43,176 nt of DNA from Prevotellamassilia sp. (GCA_018383375.1 JAHAWW010000237.1:1-43176); one strand, 5' to 3'. Positions 32,883-42,900 are shown, counted from the stretch's first letter. The notes: a model not told the origin generated them from the letters alone. Made by a program: numbers and translations.

Positions 32883-32919
32883 CGTCCCCGAGCGAGTTTT
32901 TTCAACTCATTCGGGGACG
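32883..32919. terminator. Bidirectional terminator between convergent genes
   Basis: CGTCCCCGAgcgAGT-TTTTTCA-ACTcatTCGGGGACG, with a T-tract on the minus strand. Confidence 0.8.
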
Positions 32920-32991
32920 CATTATTTTGAAATATATCAATTGAAACGTGAGGCAGGAATGTCATGGGCGGCAGAATAAGAAGGTGCCGAC

Positions 32992-33639
32992 TCAGAGTTG
33001 ACCGCTCTCCACCATTCTCACCACGCGCTCAATATAGCGATCTTCGCCCTTAGGGTCGTAGCGTTTGGTGAGGCTGTTGCCAAAACAGAAAGCGATGGCT
33101 TGATACATATTGGCTTTGAAGGCACCAATAAACGCCTGAGCAATATCATAACCCGTCTGCCCACATTCACGGTCGATGAGTTTCACCAACAACCGCCCCT
33201 GCGAACGGGTGAGTTTCTTGAGCGTGGGCGTATATTGTTTTTTGAGCCCTTCCTCGACGCGTTTCAGATGTTCGGCCCGCTCTTTTTTTGTGGGCAAAGT
33301 CTGGATAAAATCATAAGTTTCAATGACGGTGTAGCGTGCCAGTTTAGCCAAGGGCAAAAGACGTTTGACATTGGCCACGAGACGATTGTAGCGGTCGCGT
33401 TCTTTCTGGTTTTTGAAATTGAGCGGCGGATATTTATAGAAGGTGGGCAAGACAATGTGTGCCACGCTGTCGCCGCCATAAAAGGCACGCGCGTGCATCA
33501 CCTTGATTTCAAGGTTGATGGCCGGCGGCTCATCGCTGTCGGGCACGTCGTCTACGTCGGGCACCGTTTGGGCCGATAGCGTCAGTGAGGCCACTAAAGC
33601 CATCAACAGCAAAATGTATTTAGTCAGTGATTGGCACAT
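32992..33639 (-). CDS. DUF4294 domain-containing secreted protein
   Basis: Signal peptide and KYPPLNFKNQKERDRYNRLVANVKRLLPLAKLA...IDRECGQTGYDIAQAFIGAFKANMYQAIA. Confidence 0.85.
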   Translation of the reverse strand: MCQSLTKYILLLMALVASLTLSAQTVPDVDDVPDSDEPPAINLEIKVMHARAFYGGDSVAHIVLPTFYKYPPLNFKNQKERDRYNRLVANVKRLLPLAKLARYTVIETYDFIQTLPTKKERAEHLKRVEEGLKKQYTPTLKKLTRSQGRLLVKLIDRECGQTGYDIAQAFIGAFKANMYQAIAFCFGNSLTKRYDPKGEDRYIERVVRMVESGQL

Positions 33640-33744
33640 AGTCTGAACGCGAAATTAGCAAGAAAAACAATAGCCACACGTTATTTATCCTTAAACACGC
33701 CAATTCCCCCATATGTTTTGATGTATTTTTTAACGAAATAAGCC

Positions 33745-33752
33745 TACATTTG
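33745..33752 (+). promoter_or_regulatory. Putative -7 box of rnr
   Basis: TACATTTG upstream of the rnr start. Confidence 0.4.
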
Positions 33753-33823
33753 CCATTAGAAGCATCCATGCAACCTCTTGTGGCACATGTATGGACATTG
33801 TTTTTCAACAAAAAAGACACACT

Positions 33824-36142
33824 ATGGGACGACAGAAAAAAACAGAAAGCGGACGGATGAAAAAGCAGGCAATTGTCGACCTCTTGCTCGACACCTTCAA
33901 TGCTCACCCCGACGAGAGCTTCAACGTCAAGAAAATATTTCAGTTGGTCGACGCCAAAAATCACCCGACCAAGATGCTGGTGATGGATGCGCTCGAAGAC
34001 TTGGTGCTCGACGATTATGTCAACACCGACGGCCACGGCAACTATACCGCCGCCGTGCGGTCTAACGTGATGGAAGGCACATTCCGCCGCAAACGCAATG
34101 GTCACAACTCTTTCGAACCCGACGACGGCGGCAAGAGCATCCTCGTGTGTGAACGCAACTCTATGCACGCCCTCGATGGCGACCGTGTCAGAGTGTCGAT
34201 GATGGCCCGGCGGTCCGGCCATACGCGAGAAGCAGAAGTAACCGAAATCATCCAGCGTGCCAACGACACCTTCGTGGGACAGTTGCAGGTGGAGAAAGGT
34301 TTTGGTTTCCTCGTCACCGAAGGGCGCTCACTGGCCAACGACATTTTCATTCCCAAAGACAAACTCGGCGGCGGCAAGACAGGCGACAAAGCCGTGGTCA
34401 AAATCATCGAGTGGCCCACCGACACCAAGAGTCCCATAGGCAAAGTGGTGGATATCCTCGGCCGGCAAGGCGAAAACAACGCCGAAATGCACGCCATCTT
34501 GGCCCAATACGGCTTGCCCTATCGCTATCCGGCCAACGTGGAGAAGGCTGCCGAAAAGCTCCAACCCGACATTACCCCCGAAGAGATAGCCCGCCGTGAA
34601 GACTTCCGCGGCGTCACCACCTTTACCATCGACCCCAAAGACGCCAAAGATTTCGACGACGCGCTCTCCATCCGCCGTGCTGAAGGCCAAAACTGGGAGG
34701 TGGGTGTGCACATTGCCGACGTGTCTCACTATGTCAAAGAGGGCGACATCATCGACCGCGAAGCCCAAAAGCGCGCCACAAGCGTCTATCTCGTCGACCG
34801 CACTATTCCCATGCTGCCCGAGCGACTCTGCAACTACATTTGTTCGCTCCGTCCCGACGAAGACAAACTGGCGTATTCGGTCATTTTTGTGCTCGACGAC
34901 CAAGCTCACATCGTACGCTGGCATCTGGCCCACACCGTGATACGCTCCAACCGCCGCTTCGCCTATGAAGAGGTGCAGGCCATGCTCGAACGCAACCGCC
35001 AAGCCTCTCCCGAAGACCTCACAGCTCCCGGCGACCACCCCGAACCACTGCCTGAGGGCGCACCCCTCGAGGGAGAATATGCCGAAGAGATTGTCACGCT
35101 CAACCGTTTGGCCAAACTCTTGCGTGCCGCTCGGTTTAAGAACGGCGCCATAGGCTTCGACCGTGCCGAGGTGAGATTTGAAATAGATGACAAAGGCCAT
35201 CCCGTTTCCACATACGTCAAAGTGGCCAAAGACGCCAACAAACTCGTCGAAGAGTTTATGCTCTTGGCCAACCGCACCGTGGCCGAAAGCATAGGGCGTG
35301 TGGGCAAAGGCAAAAAGCCCAAAGTGTTCCCCTATCGCATTCACGACGTGCCCGACCCCGAGAAACTTGAAAAACTCCGTGCCTTCATCACCAAGTTTGG
35401 TTATCGTCTGCGCACCGAAGGTTCCAAGACCGACATCTCCAAAAGTCTCAACGCCCTGCTCCAAGAGGCCAAAGGCAAGAAAGAAGAAAACGCCGTTGAA
35501 ATGGTGGCCCTTCGCGCCATGATGAAAGCCCGCTACAGCATACACAACATTGGACACTACGGCTTGATGTTTACCTACTACACCCACTTCACCTCGCCTA
35601 TCCGCCGCTATCCCGACACGATGGTCCACCGTCTGCTCACACGCTATGCCGAAGGTGGACGTTCGGTCAATGCCGCCAAATATGAGGAATTGTGCGAACA
35701 TTCATCGGATATGGAACAGATAGCCGCCACAGCCGAACGTGCCAGCATCAAATACAAGCAAGTGGAGTTTATGGCCGACCGCCTCGGTGAGGAATTCACC
35801 GGCACCATTTCGGGTGTCACCGAGTTTGGTCTGTATGTGGAGGTGGACGAAAACAAATGCGAAGGTATGATACCGATGCGCACTTTGCTCGACGACTATT
35901 ATGAGTTTGACGAGCGCAACTATTGCCTCATCGGCCGCCGAACCCACCACCGCTATAATCTTGGCGACAAGGTGAAAATCCGTGTGGAACGCGCTAATCT
36001 GGAGCGCCGACAGCTTGATTTCTCCATCATTTCAGACGTCAAAACCCCTGCCGCCCCACAGCCTTCCCTGCCGAAAAAGGGGGCCAAATCTGCCGGCCGC
36101 AAAGGCAAAGCCAAACAGGCTCCAAAAGGCCGTCGACGCTGA
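33824..36142 (+). CDS. rnr: Ribonuclease R
   Basis: FTIDPKDAKDFDDALSIR, VGVHIADVSHYV, YTHFTSPIRRYPDTMVHRLL, C-terminal S1 domain. The provided ORF begins at 33791; ATG at 33824 (MGRQKKTES) is a plausible start. Confidence 0.95.
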   Translation: MGRQKKTESGRMKKQAIVDLLLDTFNAHPDESFNVKKIFQLVDAKNHPTKMLVMDALEDLVLDDYVNTDGHGNYTAAVRSNVMEGTFRRKRNGHNSFEPDDGGKSILVCERNSMHALDGDRVRVSMMARRSGHTREAEVTEIIQRANDTFVGQLQVEKGFGFLVTEGRSLANDIFIPKDKLGGGKTGDKAVVKIIEWPTDTKSPIGKVVDILGRQGENNAEMHAILAQYGLPYRYPANVEKAAEKLQPDITPEEIARREDFRGVTTFTIDPKDAKDFDDALSIRRAEGQNWEVGVHIADVSHYVKEGDIIDREAQKRATSVYLVDRTIPMLPERLCNYICSLRPDEDKLAYSVIFVLDDQAHIVRWHLAHTVIRSNRRFAYEEVQAMLERNRQASPEDLTAPGDHPEPLPEGAPLEGEYAEEIVTLNRLAKLLRAARFKNGAIGFDRAEVRFEIDDKGHPVSTYVKVAKDANKLVEEFMLLANRTVAESIGRVGKGKKPKVFPYRIHDVPDPEKLEKLRAFITKFGYRLRTEGSKTDISKSLNALLQEAKGKKEENAVEMVALRAMMKARYSIHNIGHYGLMFTYYTHFTSPIRRYPDTMVHRLLTRYAEGGRSVNAAKYEELCEHSSDMEQIAATAERASIKYKQVEFMADRLGEEFTGTISGVTEFGLYVEVDENKCEGMIPMRTLLDDYYEFDERNYCLIGRRTHHRYNLGDKVKIRVERANLERRQLDFSIISDVKTPAAPQPSLPKKGAKSAGRKGKAKQAPKGRRR

Positions 36143-36302
36143 GACAAAGTTATTCGGTTCAAGGCGGTGTGTCATAATAGCCAATCTGCTGCGTTGCTAT
36201 CGGATTTGGGATTTTGACACACCCTCTTTGATGCCGATAAACACACTTCAAGCCGTCTTCATCTCATCGCGAAACTCTGCTTTGTCACGCCTCAAAGCCC
36301 AA

Positions 36303-36388
36303 ACATTTTCCGTTTTACGACAAAAACCGCTCAAAACATTTTCCGTTTTACGACAAAAACCTCCAAAAACATTTTCCATTTTACGACA
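36303..36388 (+). repeat. Three direct 33-bp iteron-like repeats upstream of DUF4143 ATPase
   Basis: ACATTTTCC(G/A)TTTTACGACA starting at 36303, 36336 and 36369 (exact 33-bp period). Confidence 0.95.
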
Positions 36389-36395
36389 TATTGAT

Positions 36396-36403
36396 TAATT
36401 TTG
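36396..36403 (+). promoter_or_regulatory. Putative -7 box of DUF4143 ATPase gene
   Basis: TAATTTTG matches TAnnTTTG about 24 nt before the ATG; flanked by ATTGATT/AATCAAT inverted repeat (36390-36396 / 36411-36417). Confidence 0.6.
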
Positions 36404-36426
36404 TAGTATAAATCAATTAGTTAGTT

Positions 36427-37791
36427 ATGTCGGACAAAATGTTTAAGCGAAAAATCTACGAAAAGATGCTTCGCTGGAAGAAAGAGAGCAATGGAAAAAC
36501 GGCACTTTTAATCAAAGGCGCTCGTCGAATAGGCAAATCGACCATTGCTGAAACGTTTGCTCAAAACGAGTATGAAACGTCCATCATCATAGATTTTTCA
36601 ATAGCCGACAAGGCTGTTAAGGAATTGTTTGAACACATCTCAGACTTAGACTACTTATTTCTGCGACTTCAATCGCTCTATAACGTTTCATTATATGAAC
36701 GTAAATCGGTCATTATTTTTGACGAAGTTCAGCTGTTCCCACCTGCTAGACAGGCGATAAAACATTTGGTCAAGGACCGCCGTTATGACTACATTGAGAC
36801 AGGTTCGCTTCTTTCCATTAAAAAGAATGTGAAAGACATCATCATACCCAGCGAAGAAACGAGAATTGCGATGTATCCGCTCGATTTTGAAGAGTTTTTG
36901 TGGGCCATAGGCAAAGGTCAGACCTTCGACCTGATAAAATATTCTTTTGATAATTTCAAACAGGTGGGTGACGCTATCAACCGCGATCTGATGCGGCTGT
37001 TCCGACTCTATATGCTTGTAGGCGGTATGCCACAGGCGGTCAATACATACCTTGAAACGAACGATTTCTCTGAAATTGATGCCGTTAAACGGAGGATACT
37101 CGAACTATACATTGATGATTTCCGGAAAATAGATCCGACGGGACGTGCCTCACGCCTATTTATGTCTATTCCGGCAGAACTCTCACGCAATACGTCACGC
37201 TATAAGGTGGGGAGCGTCATTGAAAAAGCCACCGCTTCGAGGCTTAGTGCCTTGTTTATGGATATGTCTGATTCAATGACGGTGAACTTTGCCTATCATG
37301 CCAATGATCCGGGTGTAGGATTTTCGCTTCATGCCGACTATGATTACTTCAAACTGTTTCTGGCCGATACTGGACTATTTGTCACATTGGCATTTATGGA
37401 CAGCGACTATACAGATAATGTCATCTATCGAAAATTGCTCTCCGACAAACTCAGTACCGATTTGGGTTATGTGTATGAGAATGCCATCGCCCAAATGCTA
37501 AAGAGTGCGGGCAACGAACTTTTTTATTATACCTTCAAGGAAGAAGGCGAAAGAGATGATACAAACAGTAAAACCATACGCCATTATGAAATAGACTTTT
37601 TGCTTTCACGAGGAAGCAAGATTTGTCCGATTGAAGTCAAGTCTTCAGGTTACAACTCACACAAATCACTCGACAAATTTCAAGAAAAATTTTCTGCAAG
37701 AATTATAAACCGATATCTACTCTATACCAAAGACCTGCGTAAAGACCAAGACTTGATGTGTCTACCTGTGTATATGGCGCAACTGTTGTAA
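36427..37791 (+). CDS. AAA_14 / DUF4143 family ATP-binding protein with PD-(D/E)XK-like C-terminus
   Basis: Walker A IKGARRIGKSTIAE, Walker B VIIFDEVQLFPPARQAI, sensor YIETGSLLSI; C-terminal EIDFLLSRGSKICPIEVKSSG. Confidence 0.93.
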   Translation: MSDKMFKRKIYEKMLRWKKESNGKTALLIKGARRIGKSTIAETFAQNEYETSIIIDFSIADKAVKELFEHISDLDYLFLRLQSLYNVSLYERKSVIIFDEVQLFPPARQAIKHLVKDRRYDYIETGSLLSIKKNVKDIIIPSEETRIAMYPLDFEEFLWAIGKGQTFDLIKYSFDNFKQVGDAINRDLMRLFRLYMLVGGMPQAVNTYLETNDFSEIDAVKRRILELYIDDFRKIDPTGRASRLFMSIPAELSRNTSRYKVGSVIEKATASRLSALFMDMSDSMTVNFAYHANDPGVGFSLHADYDYFKLFLADTGLFVTLAFMDSDYTDNVIYRKLLSDKLSTDLGYVYENAIAQMLKSAGNELFYYTFKEEGERDDTNSKTIRHYEIDFLLSRGSKICPIEVKSSGYNSHKSLDKFQEKFSARIINRYLLYTKDLRKDQDLMCLPVYMAQLL

Positions 37792-37981
37792 TAGTTCACT
37801 TCTCAAAAGCTGTCCCTCTTCGGCAAGCCGAACGATATATCCAATCCAAAGCCGCCAACTTCAAAAAAATGGCACAACTATTAAAAATTATCGGCTAATA
37901 GGCGTGGTATAATCAAGCAATGTTTGTACATTTGTGGTTCAAAGCAACTTTTTGTTTTAAAACTCAAATCTTAAACATACC

Positions 37982-39382
37982 ATGACGTTAATCAAATCAA
38001 TTTCAGGTTTCCGTGGTACCATTGGCGGTAAGCCCGGAGACACGCTCAACCCCATTGACATCGCCAAGTCTGTATCAGCTTATGCCAGCCTGCGCGAACG
38101 CGTAGTAGGGCCTTATCGCCGCAAAATCGTTGTAGGCCGCGACGCCCGTATCTCAGGCGAAATGGTTTCACACGTGGTTTGTGGAACGCTCATCGGTATG
38201 GGATTTGACGTGCTCAACATCGGTTTGGCCTCTACGCCCACCACTGAACTTGCCGTGACAATGGAGCGTGCCTGTGGTGGTATCATCATCACTGCCAGCC
38301 ACAACCCCCGTCAGTGGAATGCCTTGAAGTTCCTCAACGAAAAAGGTGAGTTCCTTCCGCCCGAAGAAGCCTCTGAAGTAGTGCGCTTGGCCCACAACTG
38401 CAACTTCTCTTTTGCCGACGTTGACCACCTCGGTTGCTACACCAAAAACTTCTATTTCGACCAACGCCATATCGACCTCGTCAAATTTCTTGAACTTGTC
38501 GACGTTGAGGCCATTCGTCAGGCCAACTTCCGCGTGGCCATTGACACGGTCAACTCTGTGGGTGGTATCATCCTGCCTAAGTTGCTCGGCCAGCTTGGCG
38601 TAACCCAGGTGACAGGCCTCAACACTGAGCCCACAGGCGACTTTGCCCACAATCCCGAACCGCTCAAAGAACATCTCTCCGATATCCGCAACCTCATGCG
38701 CAAAGGCCACCACGACATTGCTTTCGTGGTCGACCCCGATGTAGACCGCTTGGCTATGGTCTGCGAAGACGGCTCAATGTTTGGCGAAGAATACACTCTC
38801 GTGGCTGTGTCAGACTATGTCCTCCAGCACACGCCCGGCAATACCGTTTCTAACCTCTCTTCAACCCGTGCATTGCGCGACGTGACAGAGAAATATGGTT
38901 GCACCTACACGCCGGCAGCAGTGGGCGAAGTGAACGTGGTGACCAAGATGAAAGAGACCGGTGCCGTCATCGGTGGTGAAGGTAATGGTGGTGTCATCTA
39001 TCCCGCCGCACACTACGGCCGTGACGCTCTTGTGGGCATCGCCCTCATCTTGACCTATCTGGCCAAGACCAAGATGAAAGCCACTGAGCTCCGCGACTCC
39101 TTCCCCAAATATTTCATTGCCAAAAACCGCATCGACCTCGACCCGACTACCGATATCTTTGCCATTCTCAAGAAAGTCAAAGAGCTTTACAAGGACGAGA
39201 AAGTCACCGACATCGACGGCGTCAAAATCGACTTCCCCGACAAGTGGGTACACCTCCGCAAGTCAAACACCGAGCCGATTATCCGCGTTTATTCAGAAGC
39301 CTCTACCATCGAGGAGGCCGACGCTCTCGGCAAACAGATTATGGACGTGGTTTATTCAATGACCAACAAGCCTGAAGAATAA
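37982..39382 (+). CDS. glmM: Phosphoglucosamine mutase / phosphohexomutase
   Basis: GIIITASHNPRQWNALKF catalytic serine loop, VDPDVDRLAMV metal loop, GEGNGGVIYP sugar loop. Confidence 0.85.
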   Translation: MTLIKSISGFRGTIGGKPGDTLNPIDIAKSVSAYASLRERVVGPYRRKIVVGRDARISGEMVSHVVCGTLIGMGFDVLNIGLASTPTTELAVTMERACGGIIITASHNPRQWNALKFLNEKGEFLPPEEASEVVRLAHNCNFSFADVDHLGCYTKNFYFDQRHIDLVKFLELVDVEAIRQANFRVAIDTVNSVGGIILPKLLGQLGVTQVTGLNTEPTGDFAHNPEPLKEHLSDIRNLMRKGHHDIAFVVDPDVDRLAMVCEDGSMFGEEYTLVAVSDYVLQHTPGNTVSNLSSTRALRDVTEKYGCTYTPAAVGEVNVVTKMKETGAVIGGEGNGGVIYPAAHYGRDALVGIALILTYLAKTKMKATELRDSFPKYFIAKNRIDLDPTTDIFAILKKVKELYKDEKVTDIDGVKIDFPDKWVHLRKSNTEPIIRVYSEASTIEEADALGKQIMDVVYSMTNKPEE

Positions 39383-39405
39383 ACACACCGCCCCAATACG
39401 TCATT

Positions 39406-39443
39406 AAAAATGGGGGCCGGCATTAAACCGGTCTCCATTTTTT
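39406..39443 (+). terminator. Rho-independent terminator after glmM
   Basis: AAAAATGGGGGCCGG-CATTAAA-CCGGTCTCCATTTTTT. Confidence 0.8.
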
Positions 39444-39460
39444 GATTAAAACGCTCCACT

Positions 39461-41017
39461 ACGCAGAATAAAAAACAACTGTTACTACTTGTGCCCGGCT
39501 TGCTACCGGCTGCTTTGGCCGCACAAGGCCGCTACAACGTGGTATATATCATGACCGACGACCACACGGCGCAGATGATGAGTTGCTACGATAATCGCTT
39601 CGTGTCGACACCCAATCTCGACCGCATCGCCGCCGACGGCGTGAAGTTTGTCAACAGCTATGTGGCCAACTCACTCTCCGGACCGAGCCGAGCTTGTATG
39701 ATTACGGGAAAACATTCACACAAAAACGGCTTCACCAACAACGAGCACGGCATCTTTGATGGTTCGCAACAGACCATGCCCAAGCTGATGCGCGCCGCCG
39801 GATACGAAACGGCACTTATTGGCAAATGGCACCTCGTGAGCACACCGACGGGATTTGACTATTTCGACATCGTGCCGGGCCAAGGTGACTACTACAACCC
39901 CGATTTCATCAAAATGGACGGCTCGACGGTGACAGAAAAGGGTTATGTCACCAACCTCATCACCGACAAAGCCATTGACTGGATGGCAAACAAACGCGAC
40001 AAGTCCAAACCGTTCATTCTTTTCATCCACCACAAAGCCTGCCACCGCCCTTGGCTGCCCGAGATGAAATATATCAGAGCGTATGAAGACCAAACCTTTG
40101 CCCTGCCGGCCACACTCTACGACGACTACGAAGGCCGTGAGGCGGCTGCGGCGCAAGAGATGGAGATTGGCAACAACCAACACATGGACATTGTCTATGA
40201 CAACAAAATGTATCGACCGGGTGCCAATACGCGTCTGACCGACTTGTATCTCTCCATGCTGAGCCGTATGGACAGCAAAGACCGCGCCGATTACGACTAT
40301 TTCTACGACTCCATTGCCAATCGTTTTTATGCCCAAAATCTCACGGGCAAGGCGCTCACTGAGTTTAAATACCAACGCTATATGCGCGACTATGCCAAGG
40401 TGCTCAAGTCGCTCGACGACAACGTGGGCCGCACACTCGACTATTTGCGCGATGCGGGTTTGCTTGACTCCACTCTCGTGGTCTACACCTCCGACCAGGG
40501 TTTCTATATGGGCGAGCACGGCTGGTTTGACAAGCGTTTCATGTATGAAGAGTCATTTGCCACGCCTCTCGTTATGCGTCTGCCCAATGGTCTTTCGGCC
40601 CGTGGCGACATCAAAGAGATGGTGCAAAACATTGACTATGCGCCCACCTTCCTCGACATCGCCGGCGCCAAAATACCCGACGACATTCAAGGTGAGTCGC
40701 TGCTGCCCCTGCTCAAGGGCAAACATCCCGCAGATTGGCGCAAAAGCCTCTATTACCACTACTACGAATATCCGGCCGAGCACAGCGTGAAGCGTCACTA
40801 TGGCGTGAGCACCGCCGACGGTTGGAAACTCATCCACTTCTATCAAGACATCAACACTTGGGAACTCTACAATCTTAACGAAGACCCGCAAGAGCTCCAT
40901 AATCTCTATGGCCAACCGGGCACGGAGAAGGTGACCAAAAGATTGATGAAAGAACTCGTCAAACTGCAAAAGCAATACGACGACCAAGACGCACTCAAAC
41001 TCAATAACCAAAAGTAA
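39461..41017 (+). CDS. Sulfatase (Ser-type); probable non-canonical ACG start or mutated ATG
   Basis: NVVYIMTDDHTAQMMSCYDN, NSLSGPSRACMITGKHSHKNG, YTSDQGFYMGEHGWFDKR. ORF track starts at GTG 39491, but an in-frame codon run from ACG 39461 gives a complete signal peptide. Confidence 0.85.
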   Translation, partial: TQNKKQLLLLVPGLLPAALAAQGRYNVVYIMTDDHTAQMMSCYDNRFVSTPNLDRIAADGVKFVNSYVANSLSGPSRACMITGKHSHKNGFTNNEHGIFDGSQQTMPKLMRAAGYETALIGKWHLVSTPTGFDYFDIVPGQGDYYNPDFIKMDGSTVTEKGYVTNLITDKAIDWMANKRDKSKPFILFIHHKACHRPWLPEMKYIRAYEDQTFALPATLYDDYEGREAAAAQEMEIGNNQHMDIVYDNKMYRPGANTRLTDLYLSMLSRMDSKDRADYDYFYDSIANRFYAQNLTGKALTEFKYQRYMRDYAKVLKSLDDNVGRTLDYLRDAGLLDSTLVVYTSDQGFYMGEHGWFDKRFMYEESFATPLVMRLPNGLSARGDIKEMVQNIDYAPTFLDIAGAKIPDDIQGESLLPLLKGKHPADWRKSLYYHYYEYPAEHSVKRHYGVSTADGWKLIHFYQDINTWELYNLNEDPQELHNLYGQPGTEKVTKRLMKELVKLQKQYDDQDALKLNNQK

Positions 41018-41029
41018 CAGCTAAACGTC

Positions 41030-41497
41030 ATGATGCAAATAGGCGACAAAGTTCCCGACGTATTGGGCATCGATCAAGACGGCCATGAAGTCAGACTCTC
41101 AGACTATGCCGGCCGGGGCCTTATCCTTTATTTCTATCCCAAAGACAACACCTCGGGTTGTACGGCCGAAGCCTGCAGCCTGAGAGACCACTATGCCACA
41201 CTGCTCGACAAAGGGCTCGACGTGGTGGGGGTGAGCGTAGACAGCGCCAAATCACACCAAAATTTCATTGCCAAACACACACTGCCCTTCCGCCTCATCG
41301 CCGACACCGACAAACAACTCGTCGAGGCCTTTGGCGTATGGGCCGAAAAAAGTATGTATGGCCGCAAATATATGGGCACTCTGCGCACCACCTTCATCAT
41401 TAGCCCCGAAGGCGTCATCACCCACATCATAGGTCCTAAGCAGATTAAAACCAAAACACACGGCGAGCAACTGCTGGCCTTAACTGAACAAGCATAA
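41030..41497 (+). CDS. bcp: Thioredoxin-dependent thiol peroxidase (Bcp/PrxQ)
   Basis: [50 protein letters not shown]. Confidence 0.95.
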   Translation: MMQIGDKVPDVLGIDQDGHEVRLSDYAGRGLILYFYPKDNTSGCTAEACSLRDHYATLLDKGLDVVGVSVDSAKSHQNFIAKHTLPFRLIADTDKQLVEAFGVWAEKSMYGRKYMGTLRTTFIISPEGVITHIIGPKQIKTKTHGEQLLALTEQA

Positions 41498-41522
41498 CTA
41501 TTATCATTCATCCCACACATTT

Positions 41523-42551
41523 ATGGCAAAAAAAGAAGACGAACAAAAGCCTATGGTGTCAGAGAAGCTAAAAGCGCTTCAAGCAGCCATGGCTAAGATA
41601 GAAAAAGACTTTGGCAAAGGCTCTGTGATGAAACTCGGCGATGAGAAAATCGAGAACGTTGAGGTCATCCCCACCGGAAGCCTTGCGCTCGACGCCGCTC
41701 TCGGCGTGGGCGGATATCCCAAAGGCCGCATCATCGAGATTTTTGGTCCAGAAAGTTCCGGTAAGACCACCTTGGCCATTCACGCCATTGCCCAAGCTCA
41801 AAAAAACGGCGGCATAGCTGCCTTTATCGATGCCGAACACGCCTTCGACCGCTTCTATGCGGCCAAACTGGGCGTCGACATCGACCAACTGCTCATCTCT
41901 CAGCCCGACAATGGTGAACAGGCGCTCGAAATTGCCGACCAGCTCATCAGTAGTGCGGCCATCGACATCATCGTGGTGGACTCTGTGGCGGCTCTCACGC
42001 CCAAAGCCGAAATCGAAGGCGACATGGGCGACAACAAAGTGGGCCTGCAGGCTCGCCTGATGAGCCAGGCACTGCGCAAACTCACCTCGACCATCAGCAA
42101 GACCAACACCACCTGCATCTTCATCAACCAGTTGCGCGAGAAGATTGGCGTGATGTTTGGCAACCCTGAGACCACCACGGGCGGTAATGCGCTGAAATTC
42201 TATTCGAGCGTCCGCCTCGACATCCGCCGCGTCACCACGCTTAAAGACGGCGACACGCCCATCGGCAACCAAGTGCGCGTCAAAGTGGTGAAAAACAAGG
42301 TAGCTCCTCCTTTCCGCAAGGCAGAGTTTGAAATCACCTTCGGCGGCGGCATTTCTCGCCTTGGCGAAATTGTAGACCTCGGCACCGAACTGGGCATCAT
42401 CAAGAAGAGCGGTTCGTGGTTCAGCTATGGTGAAGCCAAGATTGGTCAAGGCCGCGACGCCGTGAAACGTCTCTTGGCCGACAATCCCGAACTTTGCGAC
42501 GAGATTGAAGCTAAAATACGCGAAGCCCTCTCTACGTCGGCCAAAGACTAA
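41523..42551 (+). CDS. recA: Recombinase RecA
   Basis: [62 protein letters not shown]. Confidence 0.99.
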   Translation: MAKKEDEQKPMVSEKLKALQAAMAKIEKDFGKGSVMKLGDEKIENVEVIPTGSLALDAALGVGGYPKGRIIEIFGPESSGKTTLAIHAIAQAQKNGGIAAFIDAEHAFDRFYAAKLGVDIDQLLISQPDNGEQALEIADQLISSAAIDIIVVDSVAALTPKAEIEGDMGDNKVGLQARLMSQALRKLTSTISKTNTTCIFINQLREKIGVMFGNPETTTGGNALKFYSSVRLDIRRVTTLKDGDTPIGNQVRVKVVKNKVAPPFRKAEFEITFGGGISRLGEIVDLGTELGIIKKSGSWFSYGEAKIGQGRDAVKRLLADNPELCDEIEAKIREALSTSAKD

Positions 42552-42563
42552 CATCTGTCTCTT

Positions 42564-42881
42564 ATGAAACACACAAAATTCTTGCTTCCATTGGCTTTTG
42601 CAGCCGTCGCCATGTGGTTTGTCTCTTGTGGAAATAAGGTTAAAGACGACTATATCGCCATTATCCAAGAGAGCACCGAAGACGTCAAGAAGGCCACGTC
42701 TTTTGACGAACTCGAAAAGGCCAGTGCCCGCTTCACCACGCGATTGAGCGAATTTGAGCGCAATCACCAAGAAGAGCTCAAAGCTTTGGTCGAAGACGCC
42801 GATGCTTTAAAAGAAATCCAAGCGGCCACTCAAGAATATGCCATGACGGCATTTCAGAAAAATGCCGAATTAGGCGAGTAA
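42564..42881 (+). CDS. Small lipoprotein of unknown function
   Basis: Signal peptide plus lipobox FVSCGN; remaining ~85 aa strongly helical. Confidence 0.75.
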   Translation: MKHTKFLLPLAFAAVAMWFVSCGNKVKDDYIAIIQESTEDVKKATSFDELEKASARFTTRLSEFERNHQEELKALVEDADALKEIQAATQEYAMTAFQKNAELGE

Positions 42882-42900
42882 GCAAGGTCGTCATAGAGAA

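Noticed and set aside
34328-35701. 457-aa minus-strand ORF opposite rnr
   Set aside because: Antisense to a well-conserved gene; low-complexity hydrophobic translation typical of stop-poor antisense frames from GC-rich third codon positions.
36303-36388. 33-bp repeats considered as a CRISPR array
   Set aside because: Repeats are essentially contiguous with no variable 30-40 bp spacers, and no cas genes are present.
35982-36398. 138-aa plus-strand ORF ending in QTFSVLRQKPLKTFSVLRQKPPKTFSILRHID
   Set aside because: Overlaps the end of rnr out of frame and reads through the 33-bp iterons; the repeat period divisible by three keeps the frame open.
41568-42770. 400-aa minus-strand ORF opposite recA
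   Set aside because: Antisense shadow of recA; no recognisable domain or promoter.
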